A stretch of DNA of 64,000 bases from Actinomucor elegans (lineage: Eukaryota > Mucoromycota > Mucoromycetes > Mucorales > Mucoraceae), in NCBI GenBank assembly GCA_026027325.1, contig JAMSLZ010000001.1, positions 4,030,001-4,094,000 of the forward strand, written 5' to 3'. The translations under genes and the position numbers were made by a program. Within the stretch, counting starts at the first letter, position 1, and every line of letters begins with the position of its first letter. The notes under the pieces were generated by a model, which was not told where the DNA came from, searched no databases, and worked only from the letters and a program-made list of their open reading frames with translations. This document shows, in pieces, positions 37,527-50,023 of the stretch.

Positions 37527-40500
37527 ATGAGCTCCAAACAAAGTAACACTGGAGCTTCCGCTTCAAAAAAGATAAGAATGACAATGGCTTGTGAACGCTG
37601 CAGGTATGTATACAATATATATATATATATATCATCATCATCATCCTATATCCAATACTGACATATATATTTACAGATCTAAGAAAGGTAAACCCTGAAG
37701 CTGAAAATAGCAAATGCATACATGTATAAATCAATTAAATTTTTCTCTAGTCAAGTGTGATTTTGCTCATCCGCAGTGCGCAAGGTGTCAGCAAGCGAAA
37801 GGTAACAATTACAGCACTAAATAATACCAAACACTTATCGTTTCTTAGCCGATTGCTCGTACGATGGTAGCGCTACACAAGTAGACTTGTTTAACCTCGT
37901 TAAACTCAACGAGACGGTGGACATTTTACAGAAGCGAGTTCAGTCAATCGAGTCTGATATTAAAGATGTTTGCAGCAATACACAGTATGTTGCGAATGAA
38001 GTACGAATGACGCGTTCAGGTAGTGGGAACAAGTTCATTGATAAATCAGAACAAGATGAACACCAGGAAGCTTCTAAAGAACCTATCGCAGCTTGTATAC
38101 CGCGTAACAGTATGAATAACCTATTAGCGACTTCAAATGCGCAATGGTCTCTTTCCCTTACACCTAAAGGCTTAAGAATTGATACAAATATTATATCTTT
38201 ACATGATCTGTACCACATCTTGTTATCAGGTGTATCTCAGTTTGATTTATCATCTACAAATGTGCGAGAAGTAGATTCTGCTTCCTCCCAGTCTTCTATA
38301 GAAAGCCCTCGGCCCGAAAATGCCACAGTATTAAGGAAGAAACCTTTATGGAAGACCAGGCTCAAGACTTTTCCACTTTACAGCAGTTGGGAGCCAGAGC
38401 AAGGTCAAGGCAAGTGTAATTTGCACAATCATTTCAATGATTCACAGTCTGCAATTGAACTACTGCCAGAAGAAACATTACAGCATATGATCGAGATCTT
38501 TTGTGAATGCTTTCTATGCCTACCTTGTCCCGATCCAGCAAACTCTATCGCTTTGCGTTACAAGAACGGTACATTGGATCCATTATTAGCCAACTCTGTG
38601 TTTGCCTGGACTGCAAGGCACGCGGCAATCTATCACAACCTATTTCCAGGCAAAGACCCTAACCAAGTAGGCGAGCCTTTCTTTACGAAAGCAAAATCTT
38701 TGATCAAAGATCGATTCATGAAAACTAGTGTAGACACAATGCATAGTTTGTTAATCATGTACATTTATGCTATTGGAATACCGAGCGAACACAAGGCTGA
38801 GGTTGAATCAGAGGCTTACATTTACCTGGGGTTGGCTATCCGAATGTGCCTAGACCTAAAGATGAACCTGGAATCAAAGAGCCCTGATCCATACGAAAGG
38901 GAAAGACACAGACGTTTTTTTTGGGTGCTTTACTTTCTAGAGACTCTGGGCTCGATTCATTCTGACAAGCCATTCTCTTTGCCACCTAAAAACATGATTA
39001 CAGTTGGCTTTCCTACAATAATGGAACATGAAAAGACAGGAGAATCAAGATATCGTGTTGAATTTATGATCCAAAGATTCAAGATTACCCGCATCTATCG
39101 AGATATCATCTATAAAACTACCGGCGAAAAGCCTTTACTCTCTCAAATATCAGCCATTGACAAGGAACTCGAAAACTGGCGTGCTGCGCTCCCACCTTAC
39201 CTCAAGTATGAACCTGGAGATATTCACAAAAGGAACTGGAATTCTGTCTCATTTAGAGAAGAAGCTTGTATCAAACTGAATTTTGAATACAACTTCCAAC
39301 TCTGCCAATTGTATGGCTTGTTCTTTTCAAAATCTGCCCATGAGCAGCCGTCTACAATTGAAGTGTTATCTAGAGATGTTTGTCTGAAAGCTGCACGTAA
39401 TACAGTCGAATTACTCGAGTGTTGGATTCAGTTAAAACGGCTTTGGTGTCACTTTTCTCTTGAAAACTTGATGATGACTACCATGATATATAGTAATATT
39501 CTATCGCAACCCAATGAAGATGAGCACGAAATTGCAAAGAAAAACCTGGAGAAAATAGCCAAGATATTGCTGTCATCACCTGTACGACACCACAAGTATG
39601 TACTCACTCTTGTTGGTAAAATCAAGACTATATTCAGAGAAGCGCTTGGTACAAACTTGGAGACTAGTGGTGACACTTTACCGCCAAAGGAACAACCGCC
39701 TGTGATACCAAAATCAGCAACTAATCTAGCAGAGTCAACCCCACCTCCTCCTCCAATACAACTGTCAACACCTCTTGTTCAACCTCCCACATCTGGCCCT
39801 AGCATTCACCATGGGTCTTCAAACTCTTTATCAACTAACGAAATCCAACCTATACCGCTGACGAACCAATTCACTCAAAAGAATCCTATTTTCAATGTGA
39901 TTGACGTTGCATCTGCTTCTTCAGCTTTTGATATACATAAAACTGATACATTCTCCGAAGATATGCATTTTTCAGACTTTGTATATACACCGACTATTCT
40001 TGATTATGGAGCAGCAGTGAATCATACACACATACTGACCAACGTCATGCCAAGAGCAGCAGGATATTCGCAAGGAAAGAAACCAGATTATACCGCAGAA
40101 GACCCTTACTTGCATCATCGTCCTTACACATCACCAACGCAATATAGCAATTATGGATACAACGGCAATTCCACTGCAGCTGCTGATGCTATTCCTACAC
40201 ATACCTCATCGCCTCAACAAAATAGCATGTCTTTTCAACCACCGCCCAGCTCATCATCATCTTCTCCTTCCTGGCTGCAGATGGAATCCTCAGTACCGAC
40301 TTCTTCTACTCCATCCGCTCAACCTGTATTATTGAACCATTCCACTGAAGAAGCATCTCATCCTTATATAAGGATGGCAGCTACCACTTATAATGACAGC
40401 CAAAATCATACGCCTCCTCCGCCACAGCAGCCAACGACGTCGTCATCATCGTCTTCTCAGCAGCAGCAAACACCAGCATCTCACGCAATGAAAGATTACT

Positions 40501-40532
40501 ACAGTAATCCTCATGGAGGGCCCTATTATTAA
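37527..40532 (+). CDS. Zn2Cys6 fungal-specific transcription factor
   Basis: Exons 37527-37603, 37677-37687 (11 nt), 37751-37801 and 37849-40532 give 940 aa. The zinc cluster, spread over four exons, reads CERCRSKKVKCDF then AHPQCARCQQAKADC: six Cys with the usual spacing. A short coiled coil (VKLNETVDILQKRVQSIESD) follows as the likely dimer region. The fungal transcription factor MHR domain occupies about residues 230-560 (CPDPANSI, YIYLGLAIRMCLDLKMN, HRRFFWVLYFLETLGSIHSD). The last 300 residues are disordered, rich in Pro, Ser, Gln and Thr, with poly-Ser and Gln tracts, probably an activation region. Targets cannot be deduced. The intron after exon 1 holds TA and ATC microsatellites. Confidence 0.93.
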
Positions 40533-41543
40533 AGCGCTCCATTATCTTTCTCTCTTTTTTGTTGCTTTTTTAACTTTCATTTTGTACATAATAAAACTAC
40601 CTTATAATCTGTTTAGCACTAATCACAGTGTACATATCTTTGGCTGTTGTTTGCGATATTAGAATAATGATGTTGTTATGTAGTGTTCCTCAGAATAAAA
40701 ACAAGGATGACGCTATTTGGACTGTAAAATCTGATTTTGCAATCCAAATAGCATCATTTTATGAATATTAATCAAAATCAATCTGGATAGGTACTACCAA
40801 TCAGACGTGCCATTTAATCCAAATTATTCGAGACATTGTATACATATTGGAAATGATCAGTGCAAAATTATTTCATTTGGCGGTGCCTCATTTAAAGTGT
40901 CGGCCAACATTTAGCATTTGTTTTTAACCTATAAACGGCATCTTTAAAGCTTAGTTTAACCCATCTAGGTTTCATACAAGTGAACGTATACAATCGTATT
41001 TTTGACCTATTTGTTTAAATGTAAAATATCCAAGTTCTGAATGTATTTTTTTTAAAATCCTGAAAATCAGTTCTTGTTAAAGGCAGCTCTATAGGATAAA
41101 AAAAATTCAAACAAGTTTTACACCATCTGGTATGTGATTATATTCTACCTAACTTTTGTTGTAGCAGTTTGTGTGAGCCGTTTTTTTTTTTGCTCTATTA
41201 AAAAGTGAAAAATCTTGGTATAATTAGTTTCTTCCCCAGAAATTTGATTTCATTTTCACGCCAAACGACTGCTTATACATAAAAAATTATCCTAGCAAGT
41301 TGTACCCTAAATATACATCAGCGCCTATAAATACCGACAATGATTGTAAACCCATTACCACTCCTTACAAATCAGTTAAAAAAAAACTCAAAGCTTTGAC
41401 ACCATCTCCTTGGCTTCTTTGTTAATTCACTATATACATCATCCTCTCTGACCTTGATCATCTTTTTCACAATGATCTTCATCCTACTTAAAATATATAC
41501 CTCTTAAATTGGATTTCCCCTCAAAATCCACACAGCTAAATTG
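40533..41543. other. Intergenic gap after the Zn2Cys6 gene
   Basis: It holds the terminator region of the Zn2Cys6 gene and the 51-nt palindrome at 40707-40757. Otherwise AT-rich with no gene supported. Confidence 0.5.
40707..40757. repeat. 51-nt near-perfect palindrome
   Basis: Arms 40707-40731 and 40733-40757 (25 nt each, one-base loop) pair at 22 of 25 positions. The outer part of the left arm is ATGACGCTATTTGGA and of the right arm TCCAAATAGCATCAT. In a minus-strand transcript two of the three mismatches become G-U pairs. It lies 175 bp after the stop of the Zn2Cys6 gene. Confidence 0.85.
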
Positions 41544-42085
41544 CTAGTATCTTGTTGTTCTTGATCTTAAAAGGTCTTTAGACTCCATTATCCTTTTGAT
41601 CCAGTCAGAGCGGTATAGATGTGTAAGTTTTTTCAACTCTCGATTTGATGTCATATCAGAATAGTAGTCTATGATCCGATATACTAGCGTATCTATTAAA
41701 TCATCAGTAATACTCATGTAGGATATGGGAAGTAACTGAACATCTGATTCACTGATGTTCAAGTTTATAGTGTATGCAACTAACGTATAAAGTGAAAATA
41801 AATTTCTTAAAGTTTTATGGTATATATGTAGCTTGCGCACAGTATGAAGAGATATGTTTCAATAAACTTTATAAGAAAATAAAATAAAAAAATTGCATTT
41901 CTTTAACTAACTTGTTAAAAAATGGGATCATATCCTGTAATTTTAGAGCTGACGTAGTAGATACTTTGAATGTAACTCCATTTCGATTTTTGCAGACACC
42001 ACCGGAGATCAAATAAGTTTCGAAAAACCAAACTGCAATGCTGGAACGGAAAAATACGATGATTCCCAGTCAGAAATAATCACTA
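41544..42085 (-). pseudogene. Unrecognised, probably degenerate coding sequence
   Basis: Two minus-strand open stretches look protein-like. The upstream one (about 42085-41900) reads SSIAVWFFETYLISGGVCKN then GVTFKVSTTSALKLQDMIPF. The downstream one (41840-41544) ends YYSDMTSNRELKKLTHLYRS, DWIKRIMESKDLL. Both are in open frames without an obvious start. A join using donor GTTAAA and acceptor GCAAG at about 41832 keeps phase but uses weak sites. No family recognised. Repeat copy D lies just upstream (42117-42215). It may be a pseudogene or a fast-evolving gene. Confidence 0.3.
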
Positions 42086-42116
42086 AACACTTTCGTCGCT
42101 GATTACCTTTACCTTT

Positions 42117-42215
42117 CTCGACTGGTTTCAGTCAAATTTCGCATCTGTTTATTTGTACATGCCCAGAATAAATTGCTGCATCTATTAGAACATTTATCTT
42201 ACTGAAACACAGAGA
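42117..42215 (+). repeat. Dispersed intergenic repeat, copy D
   Basis: Core CAGTCAAATTTCGCATCTG, then CCCAGAATAAATTGCTGCAT, CTATTAGAAC and CAGAGAATATAC. It aligns best with copy C over about 95 bp. Confidence 0.65.
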
Positions 42216-42942
42216 ATATACTGTATTTGCTGATAGTCAACTGTAAGTTACATGTTTTCGCATGATTTTAAGGATTCAATTCAGAAATAGAAAAAACCGT
42301 CTGTGCATCAATGGCGTGATATGACTGATGGCCCATGCAAAGAATGAACTATTGTATTCTCATAAAGCTAAAGCTCAAACTGCCTACGTTGAATATTCTA
42401 TCTATCTTTGTTTATAATGGCCTTCTTTCTATTTTAAACGCTCGTTCTAATTAAATGCCTCAGATTCCTATCAGTATTGCTAGATCGAGAGTATGTAGTA
42501 CTAAATCAATTATTACTAAATCAAGAGGCGGCTGGTGATAAGGATCTATGTTTTTCTCAAAAGAGAATGATTAGGTAAATTGCTGTATAGTGGCATTTGA
42601 ATTCATGTGCATCTCCTTTGATGTTACAAAGAAACTAAGCATATCGCATGCTTTTGTTGCCCATCATTGTGATAAAATTCCACATTTCAACAGATTTTAT
42701 ATAAAAGGGGCTGTATAATAGTATATGAAGAGTGTGTTTAAGAAGAAAGAAGATTGAAATCTGCGTCTCCGAATCGTATAGTAATATAGTAATGGTAGTG
42801 ATAATAAATAAACGTTATGTTTTAAGGTAAAAAGTGAAAAAGTTTGTTATTGAGATGCAGTAATAGTAATAAAGGGTAAAGAAAAAAAGGGGGTAATCGT
42901 TGTATGCAAAAGAAAAGAAGTGTATCCAATATATGATACTAT
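42216..42942. other. Intergenic gap before glutamate 5-kinase 3' end
   Basis: No gene. Sequence near 42760-42900 is A/G-rich 3' flank of the kinase gene. Confidence 0.5.
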
Positions 42943-44277
42943 TTACAATGAGATGGCCATGTTTTCGCGGCTGATGATGCAGTTTGCATCTTTATAACCT
43001 AGCGAATCCACGACATTGCTCTTCTTGGCAAGCATGATGCGCATGATTTCAGCAGAAGAGTAATTGACGATGCCCTTGGCAATGGTAATATTGTCAACCA
43101 GACCTTTCGAATCTTTGTGCTGTACAACCAATCGAACCGCTTGGTGCTCGACAAAGGTACCTTCGACTTTGGAAATAGAATGAACAAAGAGATCATGATC
43201 TACTTGGCCATCATGAATGGCTTCTGTCACTTCGCTTTCAACGTAGACTGTTCCAGCTGTGTGCAAACCATGAAGGATCCACCATTTGCGTTCCATTAAG
43301 GGCTGAGGTTTGGCGACGAAGCGAGTGTGCAAAGGGAGGTTCTTGCTGTCCGTAAGCGAGGCATCGATGATGGGCATAATGTTTTCAGGTGTAGATCCAC
43401 GTGCAATGACCGTAGTAACACCAGCAGCTGTGGCGAGGTCAGCCGCTACCAATTTTGTGATCATACCGCCTGTGCCGAGGGAAGAACCTGGCGCACTGAC
43501 CTTGATTTGATCTCTCAGTTGTTCAATATCGTCGCAAACAAGAACTGGACGAGCATCAGGATTACTGCGAGGGTTATCTGTATAAAGACAGTCGACGTCT
43601 GTCATTAAGAAGAGATAATCGGCTTTAACCATACCGGCTGTAATGGCAGAAAGCGTATCATTGTCACCAAACTTGATTTCTTTGACAGAGATGGAGTCAT
43701 TTTCATTGACAATAGGAACCACACCCATATCCAAGAGTTCTTCTAGGCAATTGACGGCATTCAAATATTGTGAGCGCTAGATTGAATGATAAAATGATGA
43801 GTTACTGATTTAGTTCATGATGTTATATACGTACATCAGCCAAGTCATTGCGAGTCAACAGGATTTGGGCAACAGGCTGATTGAATTGGCCGAATAGATC
43901 ATCATACATGCTCATTAAGCGACCTTGACCAACAGCTGCAATAGCCTATAAAACAGTTTAGTATTATTGACGTGATATCATTTGCAATAGTTGGAATGGA
44001 TGCTCACATGCTTTACCTGAATAGAAGCAAGCTTCTTTGGTTTTTCTGACATGTTTAGCCTTCTTAAGCCAGTGCCAACTGCTGCGCTTGTAACAAGAAC
44101 AACACGATGGCCAAGTCTTTTCAATTGAATAATGGTTTCAACAATACGAGACAGATTACCGAGCAAAGGATAATGAGAGACTTCATCACAGATAGACGAT
44201 GTGCCAACCTTGATAACTAATGTCAAAGAGGCTGTTGTGGGACGGTGAGTATTCTGGATATTGCGATATACGACCAT
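42943..44277 (-). CDS. PRO1: Glutamate 5-kinase (proline synthesis)
   Basis: Exons 44277-44017, 43945-43835 and 43776-42943 give 401 aa. The amino-acid kinase domain shows [81 protein letters not shown] and [13 protein letters not shown]. The last 100 residues are a PUA domain ([40 protein letters not shown]). It phosphorylates glutamate, the first and feedback-inhibited step of proline synthesis. A TATATAAA element on the minus strand at about 44335-44342 lies about 60 bp upstream of the ATG. Confidence 0.96.
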
Positions 44278-46906
44278 TGTATGTATGTAGTTTTGATGTA
44301 TAGAGGAAAGAAAAAGCAAGCAAAGCGGCGATTTATTTATATAAGCTCCAGTTTACCGAATGAAAGACGCTTTACCTTTGCGGAATCGAAAAGTCAAAAA
44401 GCGCCCTGTGCGCTCACACAATACAATATATCATAGCTATTCAACGCAAAACTTTTGAATTCACGCTTATACGCGAATGATCTTGAAAATATCATCATCT
44501 TGTGGAATGACAGAACCTCATGCCAGTAGTATACTTAATCCAATAAAGACTTTTGGCTTGACATTTACTATATGTCTGATCAACATAGATAACGATTTGA
44601 TAAGGGGACCCACATCTATACAAAAGTGGACTAGTCAAATCACTTGCTATATCAAGCAAATTGAACGTCATTGTAAAGATGTTTAACCCCACATTCTATC
44701 GGGCCTCTAATAGTAAGCACTGCATGTACACAAATGCTCTACATTTGTTTTAGCAGAAAACACTCAATACCCCTCAGCAAATGAGATTTGTAGATTCTGA
44801 ATTGTGGCATGTGAACATTTTTATTTTATTTTTTACTATCAATATTCTAGACAAAAAGCTTTAGTCTATTGAGCTAATTCATACTTCTCCTTTATGATAG
44901 TTCTTTTATCATATTTTTTTTTTTTTTAAAAAAAACGACTGATGTATGTTCTATATCAGGTAGAATGAGGATTTATTTGGAGTTTCAACAAAATGTATTT
45001 CATGCGCTCAAAGGAAATTATCAGCTTGAGATAAACCAAATATATCTGATATTTTCAAGGGACCCCTCTGTCTATGATGACATGAAAGGTAACACACTTG
45101 GAAAAAGTAAAACAGCTAATTAAATACGGGTGTGAGGGTAATTTTTATGAGTTATTCTACCGCTTCTTTAATCATTTCATGTGGATCCAACTACAGTGCA
45201 TATTACTATGGAAACCAAACGTGAAGATCCCAGGTTTTCTGTCTTTATCATACCCATGACTCTAATCGATTCATTCGAATCTAATCTAGTAAACATATTT
45301 CGTCATAGCTTAGATTGATGACTTGTCATTGTACTTGGTAAAAGAGAGATGATCGGTGACAATTCATGCACTATACTTCTTTACCAGCCCAGTTACTAGT
45401 CTATGATTTAAGATAGCTTCTCTTCTTTCCCTCGATGATAATACTCTTGAACTATTTTATCATATCACCAGTCGCCTGATCATGTTATAAAAAGAACTGG
45501 ATGGTGCCATTGGACACAAATCAATAAGGATGTCTTTTATTTGTGGCTAAAGACTCAGAGGTTACACTGCGAGATACTTGTTAAAACTGAGCCGAGGGGG
45601 AGAAACTACTTATGTAATATGGGATAAAAGGTTATTTCATAGGTTGTAATACAAGAACGAACCTGAAGAAAACAGGTTTGCCGTAATACACCCTTTACGT
45701 CAGTTACTTGTATCAAATAAAGACAAGTTTAAGGGTATTAGAGCTACTATACTTGTGAGGGCGGGCTAACAACTTTAGTATCATACGTGATTCAAAAGAA
45801 TCTTTCGAATATATACATGACTTTCTATGAGAAAAACGTGATATTATACGCTAAACTTAATGTTATGCATTCCATTTGGTTGTCTGATCCAAAAAAGGTC
45901 TGAACGGGTATTATTCCACATGCAGACATATGATAAGGAAGCGGGAATAGATCACAAAATGTCAATTCTTCTCTTGCTGTAAAGCAAGCTTATCCACTTG
46001 CCTTTCCGATCTACGCTTTATATGTGCATTTTTAAGGTGCTATCATATAAGGCAATTTGTTTTGAATGTGAGACACTAATCCAATGCGACATTGATCCAA
46101 GATCGATCGAGAAATCTGAAATTGAGTATACAAAAGATATATAAGTCACAAAAATTTATTAATAAAGTAATTCAGCTGAACAAAGGCTCTAGCAGTTGCA
46201 GCAGCTTATTGTGGATGCGGACTACATACTTGTCCTATTCAACGTTAAGCCAAGATCGATTGAGAGATCTACAGATAAATAGATCCAGTGTGTATAGAAC
46301 ACACATGGCCTACACTTATAGTAACTCGTATGTAAATTATGTTTACTGTACTGCTAGATAACAACTGCTGTAAAGATTGTAAGAGTACTTTCTGAGTATA
46401 GATTATTGATTAAATGTGTGATTTAACCCGATCAGTTAAAGAGGAATCAATTGATCTATAGATCCCGTGAATGAAATACATAGATTTTACAGTTAATAGG
46501 TGAACAGATAAATATGCAGAACAGAATAACTGTGTAGTAGCTAAGTAATGGTATTAAACCGAGATCGCTTAACAAAAAACCTAATGGTACTAAAAATGGA
46601 AAAATTTCAAGAGTATAATTTACTCTTTTTATGAAACGCGACGATCGTGCTACCAAGTATAGTTTTAAGAAGCTTGGGTTTACATTATTCAAAAGCACTC
46701 TTTCATACTTTTTGTGTATTTGAAGTTCGTTAAAGAAAACTCCGTAGTTTCACAGAAATATAGCGAGATTTTTACGCCATTGGATACATCTCTCCATATC
46801 AATTTCGCCTATAACTTTACGATGGATCCTAAACTTAAACAATGCACAAATTTGAAACGAAGAAAAATAAGAATACTATCACAAATACAACTGATCCTTG
46901 GATAAG
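44278..46906. other. Large intergenic gap with repeat copy I
   Basis: Mostly AT-rich. It contains a T/A palindromic homopolymer (about 44918-44937), repeat copy I and several short protein-like frames: about 45480-45630 (+), 46092-46361 (+) and 46714-46905 (+). The last of these directly precedes the possible gene at 46907 but in a shifted frame. I cannot support a gene here. Confidence 0.4.
46051..46112 (-). repeat. Dispersed intergenic repeat, copy I
   Basis: On the minus strand it reads CGATCTTGGATCAATGTCGC, ATTGGATTA, then ACATTCAAAACAAATTGCC. This matches copy A block by block, including the CGATCTTG flank. A second CCAAGATCGAT-GAGAGATCT block occurs about 165 bp away (46251-46272). Confidence 0.65.
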
Positions 46907-47661
46907 CAACAGTCAGGGATATTGAACTACCCAACAATTATTGCAGAAAGCCTTGGAATGGTAAGTCTGATTCTTGAAATACTGAAGGAAACAATAAACG
47001 AATCATCAATACCATCAATCATGATCGTAGTATCATAGCAAAATCTAAATAAAACTACTCTGAAGGAGGTGTTGACTTGGATAGGAAGATTATACTGGAC
47101 GAAGCGGGTAACTGTCTGGTCGCTATGGGTGACATAGAGCTTTTTATACCCAATCAATTCAAGTTCAATCTGAAATTATATAGCTAGCGTCAGCATATTG
47201 AAGGCTTAAGCAATGGCAGTAATCCTGTCCTCGAAAAATGCATGATTAAACTTTGGGAGTATGGAGAAAGCTCAAAGAAGGGTAAGCAAGAAAGGTACCA
47301 TTTGCAACCAACTCTCTTGTAGACACACATATTTAAAACTATCTCAGTGAGAGCCATTTCAGCAGATATCGAAGCTAGAAAGGTAAAGTGACTGACTTAG
47401 TAAGGTCACACAGCGAAACAGATCGAAGCTGAACTATCCAAATATGATATTCGGTTTATAATTACTATTGCTGATATTCAAAAAATAAATAAAAAGAAAT
47501 CAGTCGATATGTATATAATAAATAAAGACAGTGTCTCTCACGTATGCTGTTTCTCCAAGCTGGATCACTCATTGTACCGTAAAGCTATCAGAAGCAAAGA
47601 GGCCTTAATCGAAATTAATGGTTCATTGATCTATAGAAACCCAAGGTTTGTCTTTGTCTGA
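46907..47661 (+). CDS. Possible multi-exon gene, unrecognised product
   Basis: Five exons join in consistent phase: 46907-46960, 47039-47107, 47188-47281, 47348-47382 and 47422-47661, together 163 aa and a TGA stop. Donors are GTAAGT, GTAACT, GTAAGC and GTAAAG; acceptors end in TAG or CAG. The last intron would be only 39 nt. The product includes GILNYPTIIAESLGM, LTWIGRLYWTKRRQHIEGLS, CMIKLWEYGESSKK and a C-terminus with YDIRFIITIADIQKINKKKS and SLYRKAIRSKEALIEINGSL. I know no family. No start was found: upstream protein-like frames (46650-46905) need one or two frameshifts to connect, so this may be a pseudogene or element remnant. Confidence 0.38.
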
Positions 47662-48240
47662 AACAAAATGTCAGCCCTGGAAAAAAGGGGGCCCCCATTT
47701 ATCTTCGTCATTGGCATGTTTGATTTGAACTGTATATAATATGCTTTTTGAGCAAATTTTAGTTGTTTTTTCAAAACGAGACATTCAACCCAGCATCAAA
47801 TACATGTATTCTTCTTGAGTGAAAGAGGATGGCTGGGCTGGTAGCTCAACTGCTACTCGAGTTAACATATATGTAGAAAAGAATATGACTTAGGGTTTAT
47901 TCTAGCCGCAAAAAATTAAAAACTCCGAATACCTAGTTCACTCGCCACCAACCTATTTCTGCAGTTAATAATGTGTTAAGCTCATAAAATAAAGAAAGCC
48001 CATGTTCATAAAAGACTACTGCCGGTATGAAGGCCGATAAACAAAGTCTTATATTCTTGTATTTATTTAGCTTTTTTTTTGGCTTTGTTTCAAGCAAATG
48101 TGTCCGTTTTATATATAAAGAATCCCATCCAGCAAAACCATTGGACATGGTGATCAGGAATATTTATTTCTATATTAGGTCTATTGATATTGTAAACTCC
48201 TTTCGCTTTTCTTTCCTTCTCCTATCAAGCTTTATACGTA
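47662..48240. promoter_or_regulatory. Upstream region of the ZIP transporter gene
   Basis: A TATATATAAAG element at about 48110-48120 lies some 120 bp before the ATG at 48241, with T-rich sequence before it. No other feature. Confidence 0.45.
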
Positions 48241-49167
48241 ATGCTGAATTCATTCATATGGCTGTTATTACTGTGCGTCGCAATGCTAGTCGCAAGCTTT
48301 GTAGCTGGCTGCATTCCCTTAGCTACAAAACTATCAGAAGCGAAATTAAGCTTCCTCACTTCTCTAAGTGTTGGTTTACTAATCTCAACCAGTCTAGTAG
48401 TCATCATACCCGAAGGAGTCGAAACTTTATACAGCAACAAGAGTCTATCTACAGATCAGCATACACACATGGCAGATCATACAGTTGTGGGCTTGTCTTT
48501 ACTGATCGGGTTCGCTGTCATGTTCATTATTGATCAAATCAGTTCCATGCACGTTCATCCTCCATCTTCAGCCGCTTCAGCAAATATCAAACATAGAAAC
48601 TCTTTAGAATTAGACGCCATATTAACCGATAACACGCCTACTGCTCCATCTACTTCTTCCTCTCCGAATACTGCTTCAGTGGATACTGACGATTATCAAC
48701 ATGCTTCTGTTACTACACCTACGATTGGCTTAATTGTGCATGCTGCTGCTGACGGTATTGCTCTCGGCGCCTCAGCATCTCGTCCTCAACTGTCGATGGT
48801 GGTATTTTTCGCCATCATGCTCCACAAGGCACCCTCAGCATTTGCACTCACTACCGTATTATTAAGTGAAGGCCTTTCTCGCACTCGAGTGAGGCAGCAT
48901 TTACTCATGTTTTCCATTTCTGCGCCCGCTGGTGCTATTTCGACGTACCTGCTTATGCAATTCTTTTCTGAATCGTTTTTGACAGTGAATTTGGAGTACT
49001 GGACAGGCATTTTGCTATTATTTTCAGGCGGTACCTTTTTATATGTAGCTATGCACGCGATTCAAGAGCTACCAACATCACAGGGTAAAGCGGATTGGCG
49101 GCAGATGAGCTCAATACTTTTGGGCATGTTTATTCCTTTTATACTAAATATGAATCACTCTCATTAA
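48241..49167 (+). CDS. ZIP-family divalent metal transporter (ZIP9-like)
   Basis: A single exon of 308 aa, unusual in this intron-rich window. Eight or so hydrophobic spans are visible, beginning with WLLLLCVAMLVASFVAGCIP. Transport signature residues are present: IVHAAADGIALGASAS in TM4 and FFAIMLHKAPSAFALTTVLL in TM5, both with the metal-binding His. The loop between TM3 and TM4 (residues about 100-155) is short, with HVHPP and a Ser/Thr-rich stretch. Similarity to SLC39A9 suggests zinc movement across Golgi, vacuolar or plasma membrane; location is inferred. The C-terminus ends NMNHSH. Confidence 0.92.
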   Translation: MLNSFIWLLLLCVAMLVASFVAGCIPLATKLSEAKLSFLTSLSVGLLISTSLVVIIPEGVETLYSNKSLSTDQHTHMADHTVVGLSLLIGFAVMFIIDQISSMHVHPPSSAASANIKHRNSLELDAILTDNTPTAPSTSSSPNTASVDTDDYQHASVTTPTIGLIVHAAADGIALGASASRPQLSMVVFFAIMLHKAPSAFALTTVLLSEGLSRTRVRQHLLMFSISAPAGAISTYLLMQFFSESFLTVNLEYWTGILLLFSGGTFLYVAMHAIQELPTSQGKADWRQMSSILLGMFIPFILNMNHSH

Positions 49168-50023
49168 TAATAAAATATGCCACCGCTACCGCATAGAAAT
49201 CTCGGGAATAATCATTAACATACCAGCCAAAAGACGAAGTTGATAGATTGCCATTGATACAGTCAGTTATTAACTATCTGACTTGAGCAATGCTTCCCTA
49301 TCACTATTTACAGATTAGCGTAATTCATAATTATGGATCTAAAGAAATGCTGTAATTAAGGAATATATACCCTATATCGAGCGAAACAGAAGGTGCAGCT
49401 ATCCTAATAGATGCAAGAATTCATTCTGAACATGGATTTCTATTCAAAGCAACACCTGACCGATTAGCATACTATACCAATTTTCTCAGCCAAAAATTTC
49501 CAGGCACAGAAATGCCCAACAGTTAATACAATTCAAATTAAACCTAGGAGTTTGAGTTTCTTTAAGTGGCATAAATATTGTGCAAAATAGAACCAAAGCG
49601 TTGTATTTTTGGAGTTTTGAAGTTGCCTTATTTTTTTTTATGCCTATACTTTAATCTCAAAGCACTAGTTTGCTTTTTTGCTGCTCTAGCGACTTTTTTC
49701 TATTGATGTTCATGATAGTAGTGGATTCTATATTCGAATTCCGTTTTCCAATAAAAGTACACCTGAATGTTGGCAGTTGGCCAATAAAGTTGATGCATCA
49801 GCAACAAATGACCCATACATAGTCCATCATATAATTGATATTGATACATCATAGGTATGATATAGTAATAATCGAGTATATGACAATGGAATTGAGTGTC
49901 ATTTCTACCGAATGATATCGAGCCGACTCGAACAACAAACAACAAGTCCGACAAGCATAAAACGCGGCTTGAAAAAAAGTATTTCAAAGATTTTTACTTT
50001 TTAATCGCAAAGTAGATCTTCGA
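49168..50023. other. Intergenic gap with repeat copy E
   Basis: Apart from the repeat copy at 49400-49472, nothing is supported. The open frame 49700-49987 (-) is His/Tyr-rich with no motif. Confidence 0.5.
49400..49472 (-). repeat. Dispersed intergenic repeat, copy E
   Basis: On the minus strand: GCTAATCGGTCAGGTGTTGC, then CATGTTCAGAATGAATTC and TTGCATCTATTAGGA. Block order and spacing match copies A, G and D. Confidence 0.65.

Noticed and set aside
46927..47157. 76-codon frame (-)
   Set aside because: It is antisense to the exons of the possible gene at 46907-47661, which have better splice support.
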